Part shown: positions 11,217-19,497 of the stretch, piece after piece
Numbering within the stretch: position 1 is the stretch's first letter
Layout: the number at the start of each line of letters is the position of its first letter
NCBI RefSeq assembly: GCF_020172665.1
Contig: NZ_CP083985.1
Location: forward strand, 4,128,755-4,192,754
Reading direction: 5' to 3'
Length of the DNA: 64,000 nt
Source: [Mycobacterium] zoologicum
Lineage (GTDB): Bacteria; Actinomycetota; Actinomycetes; Mycobacteriales; Mycobacteriaceae
Made by a program: the position numbers and the translations under genes
Notes under the pieces: model-generated
What the model saw: the letters and a program-made list of their open reading frames with translations, nothing else
Told to the model about the DNA's origin: nothing
The model's database searches: none

Positions 11217-12122
11217 TCAGTGGCGCAGGAACTCCAGCACGTGGCGGGCCAACTCCTCGCCGGCGTCCTCCTGAAGGAAGTGGCCGGCATCGTGGATCAC
11301 CGGGTGGGCGCGGCCGCGGGCGCCGCGCATCTCACGCTGGAAGATCGGCGCCATGGCCCCGGTGAACGGATCATTGTCGCTGAACGCCACCAGCATCGGG
11401 ATCTCCGAGGCGCACAGTGCGGCCCACGCCGCCCGGTTGGCCGCCGCGGAGACGTCGTCGGGGGTGGTGGGGATCAGCGACGGCATGGTCCGCGGTCCGA
11501 CGCAGTAGCTGTCGTCGGGGAACGGCGCGTCGTAGCCCGCGCGCACCGCATCGCTCATCGGCCGGCGGCACGCGGCCTGCACGCCCCAGCCGATTTCGAG
11601 CGTCGGCGCAGTCTCGATCGTCTCGCGGAAACGCCACCAGACCTTCGGCATCGGGACATCACCGGTGGGCAGCCCGGTGTTGGCCACCACCACCCGGGCG
11701 AAGCGGTCGGGGTTCTCGGTCAGCATCCGCAGCCCGATCAGGCCACCCCAGTCCTGGCAGACCAGCGTCACGCCTTGCAGGTCGAGGACGTCGAACGCCA
11801 GTGCCCGCATCCACTCCACGTGCCGGGCGTAGGTGTGGTCGTCCGCGCGGGTCGGCTTGTCCGAGCGGCCGAACCCGACCAGGTCCGGGCAGATCACCCG
11901 GTAGCCGGCCTCGGCCAGGATCGGCATCATCTTGCGGTACAGATACGACCACGAGGGCTCGCCGTGCAGCATCAGGATGGGCTCGCCGTCGTCCGGGCCG
12001 TCCTGCACCCAGGCCACCCGCAGCGTCCCGCCGTCGTCGTCACTCAGATCGCAATACTGCGGCGGGTAGTCGAAGTCCGGAAGGCCGGTGAACCTGTCGT
12101 CGGGGGTGCGCAGTATCTGCAT
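11217..12122 (-). CDS. Haloalkane dehalogenase-like alpha/beta hydrolase (HLD-I, DhmA type)
   Basis: A 301-residue alpha/beta hydrolase that fits haloalkane dehalogenases, which hydrolyse carbon-halogen bonds through an Asp nucleophile. Seen: HGEPSWSYLYRKM (oxyanion hole and halide-binding region), LVCQDWGGLIGL (nucleophile Asp followed by halide-stabilising Trp), the acid Asp candidate in FSDNDPF, and the catalytic His in HDAGHFLQED. The Asp position after strand 7 fits subfamily I. ATG 12122 was chosen; the longer open frame upstream is antisense to the MCYPV genes. Real substrates of mycobacterial members are unclear. Confidence 0.9.
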   Translation of the reverse strand: MQILRTPDDRFTGLPDFDYPPQYCDLSDDDGGTLRVAWVQDGPDDGEPILMLHGEPSWSYLYRKMMPILAEAGYRVICPDLVGFGRSDKPTRADDHTYARHVEWMRALAFDVLDLQGVTLVCQDWGGLIGLRMLTENPDRFARVVVANTGLPTGDVPMPKVWWRFRETIETAPTLEIGWGVQAACRRPMSDAVRAGYDAPFPDDSYCVGPRTMPSLIPTTPDDVSAAANRAAWAALCASEIPMLVAFSDNDPFTGAMAPIFQREMRGARGRAHPVIHDAGHFLQEDAGEELARHVLEFLRH

Positions 12123-12187
12123 GAGGTGACGATACCCAGCCCGATAGGCTGGTTTCCGCGCTTCGCACCAGTTGAGAGGAACCACCG

Positions 12188-12328
12188 ATGTGCTACCCCG
12201 TGACCTGTCGGATCTGCGGCAAGACCACCTGGGACGGCTGCGGTGAGCACGTCGCCGACGTGAAGGCCTCGGTGCCGCCGGAGCAGTGGTGCGGCGGCCA
12301 CCCGGAGTCGGAGCGCCGGCCCGGCTGA
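12188..12328 (+). CDS. Small MCYPV cysteine-motif protein
   Basis: A 46-residue protein starting MCYPVTCRICGKTTWDGCGE and ending shortly after PPEQWCGGH. Cysteines in CRxCGK, GCGEH and WCGGH could bind one zinc ion. GAGAGGAACCACCG lies just before the ATG. It is nearly the same as the first 45 residues of the next gene, so the two are tandem paralogues. Proteins with this MCYPVxC start are common as short unknown proteins. No function can be given. Confidence 0.8.
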   Translation: MCYPVTCRICGKTTWDGCGEHVADVKASVPPEQWCGGHPESERRPG

Positions 12329-12382
12329 CGCGCCACTCCCCGCGTACCGATCCCCGCGCACCGACTGAGAGAGGAACCGCCG

Positions 12383-13090
12383 ATGTGCTACCCCGTGCCG
12401 TGTCGGGTCTGCGGCAAGACCACCTGGGCCGGCTGTGGTGAACACATCGCCGAGTTGCGCGCCCAGGTACCCCCGGAGCAGTGGTGTCAAGGACACGGTC
12501 CCGAGGCGGCGCCGACGGCGCCGGCATTCGTCGGCACCCCGCAGACACCGTTTCCGGCTTACCCCGCACCGCGGCCCACCAACTGGTCGACGTATGCGGC
12601 GCTAGCGGTGGCGCTGGTAGCCCTGGCGGTAGCGGCGGCCGCGTTGTTCCGCCCGGCGACGGCAGTGTCACCGGCTGAGGACGCCGTGCCGGCACTGGCA
12701 GTGCCCAGCACCGGGGGTGTGTTCAGCGCGCAGCAGTCGGCCGACGCCAAGCTGAAGGTGTGCGACGCGTCCCGGCTGACCCGCTCGGCGGTGCAGTTCA
12801 ACACGAATATGGAGAACCCGGTACCGGGCGACCCGGCCGGCGACCTGGCGGTCGGCACCAATGCCCGCCTGGCGCTGTCGCACAGCGCCCAGTACCTGCA
12901 CAACCTGCTGTCGAAGGAGCCGGCCACACCACCCGAGCTGGCCACCGCTGTCGGCAACTACGCCGACACACTCAGTGAGTTGGCGCTGGGTTATCTGACC
13001 GGTCACTCGGCGGACGACTCGGTGCAACAGCCGCTCCGCGATCGGCTGACAGCGACCATCGACGTCATCGACAACCTCTGTCCGATGTGA
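12383..13090 (+). CDS. MCYPV cysteine-motif domain fused to a membrane-anchored extracytoplasmic domain
   Basis: A 235-residue protein. Residues 1-45 repeat the preceding small protein (MCYPVPCRVCGKTTWAGCGE, WCQGH). A Pro-rich linker (about 50-75) and one membrane helix (TYAALAVALVALAVAAAALF, about 77-97) follow. The rest is an outer domain with two cysteines (KVCDAS and DNLCPM) that has the look of small mycobacterial secreted helical proteins. The leader GAGAGGAACCGCCG copies that of the upstream gene, so the duplication includes the ribosome binding site. The domain join suggests coupling of a cytoplasmic zinc-ribbon-like module to the envelope. Function is not known. Confidence 0.8.
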   Translation: MCYPVPCRVCGKTTWAGCGEHIAELRAQVPPEQWCQGHGPEAAPTAPAFVGTPQTPFPAYPAPRPTNWSTYAALAVALVALAVAAAALFRPATAVSPAEDAVPALAVPSTGGVFSAQQSADAKLKVCDASRLTRSAVQFNTNMENPVPGDPAGDLAVGTNARLALSHSAQYLHNLLSKEPATPPELATAVGNYADTLSELALGYLTGHSADDSVQQPLRDRLTATIDVIDNLCPM

Positions 13091-13102
13091 CGATCCGCGG
13101 GG

Positions 13103-14467
13103 TCACACCCCGACGGCGCGTTCCAACTCCTCCAGCGAGGTGTCGAGGTGGCCGAGTAGCCGCTGCAGGTGCGGCACCGAACGCCGGCAACCCACCAGCC
13201 CGAAGTCGAGGTTTCCGGCATTGCTGACCACGGTCATGTTCAGCGCCTGCCCGTCGAGGGCGATCGACAGCGGATAGTTGCCGTCCAGGCGGGCACCGCG
13301 CCAGTACATCGGCTCGGCCGGACCGGGCACGTTGGAGATGACGATGTTGAATGGCGGGCGGGCCGCGGAGACGAACCCGGGGACGGCCGACATGGCCAGC
13401 GGCGCCATGTTGGCCGCCGACAGGGCCAGCGCCTGAGCGCGCGGCAGCTCGGCGAACACCTTCTTGTTGCGGCACATCGACTCGCTGATTGTCGCCAGCC
13501 GCTGCGCGGGGTCGGCGAGGTCGGTGGCCAGGTTGCACAAGATGGTGCCGACCATGTTGCCGCCGGCGTCGGCGTCGGCCTCGGTGCGCAGGCTCACCGG
13601 GACCATCGACACCAGCGGGGTGTCCGGCAGTGCGTTCTGCTCGTCGAGGTAGGCGCGAAGCGCCCCGGAGCACATGGCGAGTACGACGTCGTTGACGGTC
13701 ACCCCGGCGGCACGCTTGATCGCGACGATGCGTTCCACCGGCCAGGACTGCGCCGCGCACCGGCGGGCCCCACCGATCTTGACGTTGAACATGGTGCGCG
13801 GCGCCTCGAACGGCAGGGTCAGCTGCTGCTCCAGCAGTGCCGAGCGTGCCAGCTTGATCGTTGATGGGCCCAGCGCCGCAAGGCCTTTCACTGCTCCGGT
13901 CAGCTGGCTCAACGGCGACGGAGACTCGGTGGGCGGCCGGGTGCGCGCCGGCAGCGACCACGGGGCGCGCAGTTCTGCCTCGCGCGGATCAGTCGACAGC
14001 GCACGGCCCAGAAGTCGCAGCAGCGAGACGCCGTCGACCAGGGCGTGATGGATCTTGACGTACACCGCGAACCGGCCGTCGGCCAGGCCCTCCACCAGGT
14101 GGGCCTCCCACAGCGGGCGGTGCCGGTCGAGCAGGCTGCCGTGTAGCAGCGAGGTCAGCTCCAACAGGTCGCGCACCCGGCCCGGCACCGGCAGCGCTGA
14201 GCGCCGCAGGTGGTACTCCATCTCGATGTCGGCTTCGTTGTCGAAGGCCCAGCCCACGTTGGCGATCCCGCCGAGCAGGGTCGCGGGACGCTTGCGGAAG
14301 GCCGGCTGCAGGTCCCCGGCAGTCAGCAACTCGTGGTAGATCTCGCCGACGAACTCTCGCCCGGCACCCTCGGGCGGCTCGAACAGCATCAGGCCGCCGA
14401 CGTGCATGGGATGTTCCCGCGTTTCGCCCAGCAGGAAGACCGAATCGAGCAGTGAGATGAGCTCCAT
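13103..14467 (-). CDS. WS/DGAT wax ester synthase/diacylglycerol acyltransferase
   Basis: A 454-residue acyltransferase that esterifies diacylglycerol or fatty alcohols with acyl-CoA for storage lipid. The catalytic HHxxxDG motif is present as HHALVDG near residue 140. The PLWEAHLVEGL motif lies before it, and NVPGPAEPMYWRGA plus the C-terminal Ile/Asn-rich segments are typical of the family. It belongs to the Tgs group and its length equals that of M. tuberculosis Tgs2, but mycobacteria have many paralogues, so no symbol is given. It converges on the MCYPV fusion gene (12-bp gap) and diverges from ami1. Confidence 0.92.
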   Translation of the reverse strand: MELISLLDSVFLLGETREHPMHVGGLMLFEPPEGAGREFVGEIYHELLTAGDLQPAFRKRPATLLGGIANVGWAFDNEADIEMEYHLRRSALPVPGRVRDLLELTSLLHGSLLDRHRPLWEAHLVEGLADGRFAVYVKIHHALVDGVSLLRLLGRALSTDPREAELRAPWSLPARTRPPTESPSPLSQLTGAVKGLAALGPSTIKLARSALLEQQLTLPFEAPRTMFNVKIGGARRCAAQSWPVERIVAIKRAAGVTVNDVVLAMCSGALRAYLDEQNALPDTPLVSMVPVSLRTEADADAGGNMVGTILCNLATDLADPAQRLATISESMCRNKKVFAELPRAQALALSAANMAPLAMSAVPGFVSAARPPFNIVISNVPGPAEPMYWRGARLDGNYPLSIALDGQALNMTVVSNAGNLDFGLVGCRRSVPHLQRLLGHLDTSLEELERAVGV

Positions 14468-14516
14468 CGGTCTATTAGACCCCGGCGGGCAAGGCCGTGG
14501 TTGCTAGTCTTTTGCA

Positions 14517-15239
14517 GTGCGTCGCCGGAACATTGCCGCCCTTGCCTCGGTTGGGTGCCTGGCGGTGGCAGGACTGGGCGCCCCGCCGTCCCCCGGCGCC
14601 ACCGGCAAGACGGTGTTCCTCGATGCCGGGCACAGCGGTGCCAGCGACTCATCCATCAACCGCCAGGTGCCCAACGGGCGCGGCGGCACCAAGCCGTGCC
14701 AGACCAGTGGGACCTCCTCGAACGCCGGCTACCCCGAGCACAGCCTGAACTGGGATGTGACCAACCGGATCCGCGCCGCACTGGAAGACGCGGGCGTGCA
14801 CACCGAGCTCTCGCGTGCCGACGACGCCTCGGTGGGTCCGTGCATCGACGCCCGGGCGGCCGCCGCCAACGCCGCGCATCCGGATGCGATCGTGTCGATC
14901 CACGCCGACGGCGGGCCGGCCTCCGGCCGCGGGTTTCACGTCAACTACTCCAGCCCGGCGCTCAACGACGCCCAGTCCGGCCCGGCCGTCCGGCTGGCCG
15001 GCGATATCCGAGACTCGTTGGCGGCCGGAGGTTTTCCCGAATCCAGTTACCTGGGTTCGAACGGATTGTTCGGACGTGCGGATCTGGCCGGGCTGAACCT
15101 CGCTGAATATCCGGCCGTGCTGGTCGAATTGGGCAATATGCGCAACGCCGAGGACGCGGCGCTGTTGGAGAGCCCTGAGGGCCGGGACCGCTACGCTGCC
15201 GCCGTCACCCGTGGGATTCTCGCTTTCCTCGGCGGGTAA
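14517..15239 (+). CDS. ami1: Zinc N-acetylmuramoyl-L-alanine amidase (Rv3717/Ami1 type)
   Basis: A 240-residue secreted Amidase_3 enzyme that cuts the bond between muramic acid and the stem peptide during growth and division. Signal peptide residues 1-~28 (RRRNIAALASVGCLAVAGLG). Zinc ligands are seen as His in LDAGHSG, Glu in YPEHSLN and His in SIHADGG, with the catalytic Glu in VELGNMRN. There is no cell-wall-binding domain, as in Rv3717. A GTG start is used. The lipoprotein metalloprotease gene begins 3 bp after the stop, so the two are co-transcribed. Confidence 0.94.
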   Translation: MRRRNIAALASVGCLAVAGLGAPPSPGATGKTVFLDAGHSGASDSSINRQVPNGRGGTKPCQTSGTSSNAGYPEHSLNWDVTNRIRAALEDAGVHTELSRADDASVGPCIDARAAAANAAHPDAIVSIHADGGPASGRGFHVNYSSPALNDAQSGPAVRLAGDIRDSLAAGGFPESSYLGSNGLFGRADLAGLNLAEYPAVLVELGNMRNAEDAALLESPEGRDRYAAAVTRGILAFLGG

Positions 15240-15242
15240 CCC

Positions 15243-16685
15243 ATGGCGCGACTGGTTTTCGTTGCAGCCTGCGTCATGTTGGCTCTGGCCGGCTGCTCCA
15301 ACGACATCCCCACCGTGGTGACCGGCCACGCGGTCTCGATGCTGTACAACCCGGGCCGGGTCGGCGGACTGCCGGTGTCGGAAGGACCCAGCGGCCCGCG
15401 TGGTGAGCTCCCGGCCGTCACCGCCAGGGTGAGCGGCAGCGACGGCGGGGATGTCGACCGGCTGTCGCAGCTGGCGATCGACGACATCGAGGCGTTCTGG
15501 ACCCAGCACTACGCGGAGTCTTTAAGTGGCAGTTTCGCACCGGTGTCGTCGCTGGTCTCGTATTCCTCCACCGACCCGAACGACTCCTCGGTGTGCGGCG
15601 GCGACTTCTACCACGTGCCGAACGCGATGTACTGCAAGCGGATGGACACCATGGCCTGGGACCGGGCCAAGTTCATGCCGACCGCGCGAAAGTACTTCGG
15701 AGACATGGCGATCAACGGGACACTGGCGCATGAGTACGGGCACGCCCTGCAGAACATGGCCGGCTTGGTCAACCTGTTCACCCGAACCCTGGTGCGCGAA
15801 CAGCAGGCCGACTGCTTCGCGGGGGTGTACCTGCAGTGGGTGGCCGCGGGCAGTTCGTCACGCGCGTCGTTGAGCACCGGCGACGGGCTCAACCATGTGC
15901 TGGCCGGGCTGATCGTGATCCGCGACCCCGTCTCGACGTCCGACAACCCGGTCTCGGTCTCCGATGCGCACGGCACCGCGCTGGACCGGGTCGGCGCGTT
16001 TCAGACCGGCTTCGACGGTGGCGCGGACATGTGCGCGCGCATCGACTCCGACGAGATCCGCAAACGGCGCGGCAATCTGCCACGCTCCCTTTTTGATTCG
16101 GAGACTCCGCAGAGCGATCTGCTGATCGACGAGTCGGTGCTGGGCACCCTGATGGCGCAGCTGGGTCAGATCTTCGTCCCGGCCGCCCCGCCGTCGCTGT
16201 CGGTCACCGGTGACTGCGGCGGGGGTAAGCCCGATCCGGTGGCGTACTGCCCCGGATCCAACACGATCGTCGTCGACCTGCCCGGGCTGCAGGCGATGAG
16301 CACGCCGTCGGATCAGTCGACGCTGGCGCTGCCGCAGGGCGACAACACCGGGCTGTCGGCCGTCACCTCGCGCTATGCGCTGGCCGTTGCGCGCGAGCGC
16401 GGGGCCGGCCTGGACGGTGCCACCGCCGCGCTGCGCACCGCATGCCTGACCGGGGTGGCGCAGCGGGCGATGGCCTCTCCGATGACGGTGCCTTCCGGGC
16501 CGTCCGGTACCGGCCTGACGCTGGCCGGCGGCGATCTGGACGAGGCCATCACCGGCCTGCTGATGAACGGCGTGGCCGCCAGCGACGTCGCCGCGCACAC
16601 CGTGCCGGCCGGCTTCACCCGGATCCTGGCGTTCCGGTCCGGCCTGCACGGCGATATCGACGGCTGCTTCGGGCGGTTTCCGTGA
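15243..16685 (+). CDS. lpqM: LpqM-like lipoprotein, neutral zinc metallopeptidase
   Basis: A 480-residue lipoprotein. The lipobox LALAGC puts the acylated Cys at about residue 18. The peptidase core has the HExxH motif in LAHEYGHALQNMAG and a downstream REQQADCFAGVYLQW segment carrying the third ligand, as in the YpfJ-type neutral zinc metallopeptidases. Six further cysteines suggest disulfides outside the membrane. It follows ami1 and overlaps the next gene by 4 bp (GTGA). Envelope protein processing is inferred; the substrate is unknown. Confidence 0.88.
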   Translation: MARLVFVAACVMLALAGCSNDIPTVVTGHAVSMLYNPGRVGGLPVSEGPSGPRGELPAVTARVSGSDGGDVDRLSQLAIDDIEAFWTQHYAESLSGSFAPVSSLVSYSSTDPNDSSVCGGDFYHVPNAMYCKRMDTMAWDRAKFMPTARKYFGDMAINGTLAHEYGHALQNMAGLVNLFTRTLVREQQADCFAGVYLQWVAAGSSSRASLSTGDGLNHVLAGLIVIRDPVSTSDNPVSVSDAHGTALDRVGAFQTGFDGGADMCARIDSDEIRKRRGNLPRSLFDSETPQSDLLIDESVLGTLMAQLGQIFVPAAPPSLSVTGDCGGGKPDPVAYCPGSNTIVVDLPGLQAMSTPSDQSTLALPQGDNTGLSAVTSRYALAVARERGAGLDGATAALRTACLTGVAQRAMASPMTVPSGPSGTGLTLAGGDLDEAITGLLMNGVAASDVAAHTVPAGFTRILAFRSGLHGDIDGCFGRFP

Positions 16686-17287
16686 ATCGCCGGCCGGAAC
16701 CGCCCGATCAGCCGGACCGGCGTAACACCCCACCGATGCAGCCGAGGCAGGACTGGGGACGCACCCAGCCCGGGCCGCGGCGCCCGATTCCGCCGCCGCG
16801 CCCGCCCGCTCGACCACCGGCCCAGCCCTGGTACCTGGAGTTCCGACGGCCGCCGGTCCCCCCTGCTCCCCCGAGTCCACCACCACCGCCGCCACCACCA
16901 CCAAGGGTCCCCCCAGCTGCTCCCCCGAAATCCGCTGCGCCGCAACCCCAATCGAATCGGGGACTGCTGATCGGCGCCGGTGTCAGCGTCGTGTTGGTGT
17001 TTGCGGTACTGGCGACCCTGATGCTCAGCGGCCTGATCGGCGGGTCCGGTCCGGTCGAACTCGACGTGACCCACGCCCAGGACGGGGTTCGCCAGGTGCT
17101 CACCGACCCGATCGACGGCTACGGACGCGAGAACGTCGGCGACGTCCGTTGCAACGACGGGGTCAACCCGAAGGTGCACCGGGGCCGCAGTTTCACCTGT
17201 GTGGTCGCTGTCGACGGCGCCCAGCGCCAGGTTCTGGTGGAGTTCGCCGACGACGACGGAACCTACGAGGTCGACCGTCCGCGGTGA
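16682..17287 (+). CDS. Pro-rich membrane-anchored DUF4333-like protein
   Basis: A 201-residue protein. The first ~95 residues are Pro/Arg-rich and cytoplasmic with long proline runs. One membrane helix follows (GVSVVLVFAVLATLMLSGLI), then an outer domain with the DUF4333 look: VRQVLTDPIDGYGRENVGDVRC ... SFTCVVAVDGAQRQVLVEFAD, with a Cys pair. GTG 16682 overlaps the lpqM stop. DUF4333 proteins are envelope proteins without an assigned activity. Membership in an amidase-metalloprotease operon suggests a cell-wall role. Confidence 0.82.
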   Translation: MNRRPEPPDQPDRRNTPPMQPRQDWGRTQPGPRRPIPPPRPPARPPAQPWYLEFRRPPVPPAPPSPPPPPPPPPRVPPAAPPKSAAPQPQSNRGLLIGAGVSVVLVFAVLATLMLSGLIGGSGPVELDVTHAQDGVRQVLTDPIDGYGRENVGDVRCNDGVNPKVHRGRSFTCVVAVDGAQRQVLVEFADDDGTYEVDRPR

Positions 17288-17441
17288 CGTTTTAGCTGGT
17301 CAAACATAGATAAAAGCGCCCAAATGCACTGGTGGGCAATGTCTGTGGGCTGGCTAGGAGTTAGCTGACGAGCTTGCTTGCAGCGGGCCGCGCCGCCGTA
17401 GGGTCACACGCGCCAACTACCCGTGGTTCCCGAGGAGTTCG

Positions 17442-18284
17442 ATGACCTACGTCAAGCCGCCCGAGTTGATCAACACGATGATCGACGCCGGGCAGTCCAA
17501 GATTTTCATGTCCACCCGCGACACCTTGATCCGCGCATTCATGGCCGGCGCGACGCTGGCCCTGGGGGCGGTGTTCGCGGTGGCCATGACGGTGCAGACC
17601 GGTCAGGCGCTCATCGGGGCACTGCTGTTCCCGTCCGGGTTCTGCATCCTCTACCTGCTCGGGTACGACCTTTTGACGGGTGTGTTCGTGCTGGCGCCGC
17701 TGGCCTGGCTGGACAAGCGCCCGGGTGTCACCATCGGCGGGGTGCTGCGGAACTGGGGACTGGTGTTCGTCGGTAACTTCGCCGGCGCGTTCACCGTCGC
17801 GGTGCTGATGGCGATCGTGTTCACCTACGGGTTCTCCACCGCGCCCAACGAAGTCGGTCAGATGATCGGGCACATCGGCGAGGCTCGCACGCTGGGCTAT
17901 GCCGCACACGGCTTCCAGGGCATGCTGACGCTGTTCGTGCGCGGCATGCTGTGCAACTGGATGGTGTCCACCGGGGTGGTCGGGGCCATGATGGCCACCG
18001 ATGTCACCGGCAAGGTGATCGCCATGTGGCTGCCGGTGATGCTGTTCTTCGCAATGGGTTTCGAGCACTCGGTGGTCAACATGTTCCTGTTCCCCTCCGG
18101 CCTGATGCTCGGCGGGAACTTCACGATCATGGACTACCTCGAGTGGAACGAGATCCCCACCGCGCTGGGCAATCTGGTGGGCGGACTGGCGTTCACCGGG
18201 CTGGCGATGTACGCGACGCATTCGCGGACCGCGCCCAAGCGCAACGCTGCGGTGGTGCAGAAGGAAGTGGCGGCCGGCGTCTGA
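17442..18284 (+). CDS. Formate/nitrite transporter family channel
   Basis: A 280-residue FNT-family pentameric channel for small monovalent anions such as formate or nitrite. Six membrane helices are visible. Two conserved half-helix regions are present (GALLFPSGFCILYLLGYDLLTG and FFAMGFEHSVVNMFLFP), the second with the central gating His (FEHSVVN). GAGGAG lies just before ATG 17442. It stands alone between the DUF4333 gene and a convergent tRNA. FocA against NirC type cannot be fixed from sequence. Confidence 0.9.
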   Translation: MTYVKPPELINTMIDAGQSKIFMSTRDTLIRAFMAGATLALGAVFAVAMTVQTGQALIGALLFPSGFCILYLLGYDLLTGVFVLAPLAWLDKRPGVTIGGVLRNWGLVFVGNFAGAFTVAVLMAIVFTYGFSTAPNEVGQMIGHIGEARTLGYAAHGFQGMLTLFVRGMLCNWMVSTGVVGAMMATDVTGKVIAMWLPVMLFFAMGFEHSVVNMFLFPSGLMLGGNFTIMDYLEWNEIPTALGNLVGGLAFTGLAMYATHSRTAPKRNAAVVQKEVAAGV

Positions 18285-18290
18285 CGTCGG

Positions 18291-18341
18291 GTGTGCGGTT
18301 TGATACGCCGACTCCGGTGGGTCGCGTACCAAACCGCACAC
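18291..18341. terminator. Inverted repeat between convergent FNT gene and tRNA-Ser
   Basis: Perfect 12-bp arms GTGTGCGGTTTG (18291-18302) and CAAACCGCACAC (18330-18341) enclose 27 bp, which contain a second partial pairing (GATACGC/GCGTACC). There is no U-tract. It begins 7 bp after the FNT stop and lies 20 bp from the tRNA end, so a bidirectional intrinsic-like terminator is the simplest reading. Confidence 0.5.
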
Positions 18342-18361
18342 TCGGCACGGGTTTCGCTTGG

Positions 18362-18449
18362 CGGTGGCGGAGGGATTTGAACCCTCGGACGGGGGTTACC
18401 CGTCACACGCTTTCGAGGCGTGCTCCTTAGGCCGCTCGGACACGCCACC
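18362..18449 (-). tRNA. tRNA-Ser(CGA)
   Basis: An 88-nt class II tRNA on the minus strand, with acceptor GGTGGCG/CGCCACC, anticodon loop CTCGAAA (CGA), long variable arm (GACGGGTAACCCCCGTC) and T arm GAGGGTTCAAATCCCTC. It reads UCG. Confidence 0.95.
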
Positions 18450-18478
18450 GCGGGACAGCGTACCCAACGACTGGCCCG

Positions 18479-18940
18479 TCATCCCAATCGCTGCCGGGCG
18501 AAGAACTCCTCCAGGGGCGCGGCGCACTCATCGGCCAGCACTCCGCCGCGAACTTGCGGCCGGTGATTGACCCGCCGATCGCGCACGACGTCCCACAGTG
18601 AGCCCACCGCGCCGGTCTTGGGCTCGAACGCCCCGAACACCAGCCGCGACACCCGGGCGGCCACCAGCGCCCCCGCACACATGGTGCAGGGCTCCAGGGT
18701 GACGGCCAGGGTGGCGCCGGTCAGCCGCCAGCCGTCGCCGAGCACAGCGGCTGCGGCCCGGATCGCCAGCAGCTCGGCGTGCGCGGTCGGGTCTCCGAGG
18801 GCTTCGCGGGCGTTGGCGGCCCGGGCCAGCACGGTGCCGTCGGGGCCCACCACCACCGCTCCCACCGGCACGTCGTCGGACCCGGCCGCGGCGGCAGCGG
18901 AAAGCGCAGCGCGGATCAGGTCCTCATCGGTAGGGATCAC
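18479..18940 (-). CDS. tadA: tRNA-specific adenosine deaminase
   Basis: A 153-residue zinc deaminase that converts A34 to inosine in tRNA-Arg(ACG). The zinc and proton-shuttle motifs are HAELLAIR (His and Glu) and PCTMCAGAL (two Cys). The tRNA-Arg(ACG) substrate gene is also in this window at 28741. The GTG start overlaps the stop of the upstream partner gene by 3 bp. The pair tadA with an Rv3753c-type gene and the divergent tyrA match M. tuberculosis order. Confidence 0.95.
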   Translation of the reverse strand: MIPTDEDLIRAALSAAAAAGSDDVPVGAVVVGPDGTVLARAANAREALGDPTAHAELLAIRAAAAVLGDGWRLTGATLAVTLEPCTMCAGALVAARVSRLVFGAFEPKTGAVGSLWDVVRDRRVNHRPQVRGGVLADECAAPLEEFFARQRLG

Positions 18941-19458
18941 TTATGGCGTCGCGGCAGTGCCGCACTGAGCTGCTCGTCGAAGCCCATCTCTCCGGCGATC
19001 CGGTGCAGTTGCTCGTCGACGGCAACGTCGGACTCGTCGAGGATCACGCCGAGCACCGCGGCGGGCAGACCGATGTCGGACAGCAGGCCCAGGTCGCCCT
19101 CCTCGAAAGGCTCGGAGTCCTCCAGCTCGTCGGCGTCGATGTCGGAATCCAGCTCCTCGAGCACCTCGTCGGCAATGTCATAGTCCAGTGCGGCCGTCGC
19201 GTCCGAGATAAGCAACCGGGTGCCCGCGGGGCCGGGGCGGACGATCAGGAAGAACTCGTCGTCGACATTGAGCAGCCCGAAAACCGCGCCCGCACTGCGC
19301 AATTCACGCAGTTCGGTCTCGGCGGCCTGCAGACTGGTGAGCGCCTCGTCACGCATGGGCGTGCAGCGCCACTTGCCGTCTTCGCGCACAACAGCCATCC
19401 CAAAACCGGCCGGCGTCTCCGCCGGCCGGCCCTGTGCGGACGCGCCCTGTGCTCCCAT
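18937..19458 (-). CDS. tRNA adenosine deaminase-associated protein (Rv3753c-like)
   Basis: A 173-residue actinobacterial protein that nearly always lies next to tadA. Features are AVVREDGKWRC near residue 22, a mixed alpha/beta core (VFGLLNVDDEFFLIVRPGP) and an acidic stretch (LEELDSDIDADELEDSEPFE), with no membrane helix or enzyme motif. It is translationally coupled to tadA. ATG 19458 is the likely start; the much longer open frame upstream runs antisense to tyrA and is not coding. The association with tadA is by position, and its role is not established. Confidence 0.85.
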   Translation of the reverse strand: MGAQGASAQGRPAETPAGFGMAVVREDGKWRCTPMRDEALTSLQAAETELRELRSAGAVFGLLNVDDEFFLIVRPGPAGTRLLISDATAALDYDIADEVLEELDSDIDADELEDSEPFEEGDLGLLSDIGLPAAVLGVILDESDVAVDEQLHRIAGEMGFDEQLSAALPRRHK

Positions 19459-19497
19459 CGCCGCCAACGGTAGTCGCCGTTTACGTCGTTGACCAGC

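Noticed and set aside
11217..12695. The 492-codon extended frame of the dehalogenase
   Set aside because: The extra N-terminal 190 codons run antisense over the two MCYPV genes and are Arg/Pro/Ser-rich. The hydrolase family starts at ATG 12122.
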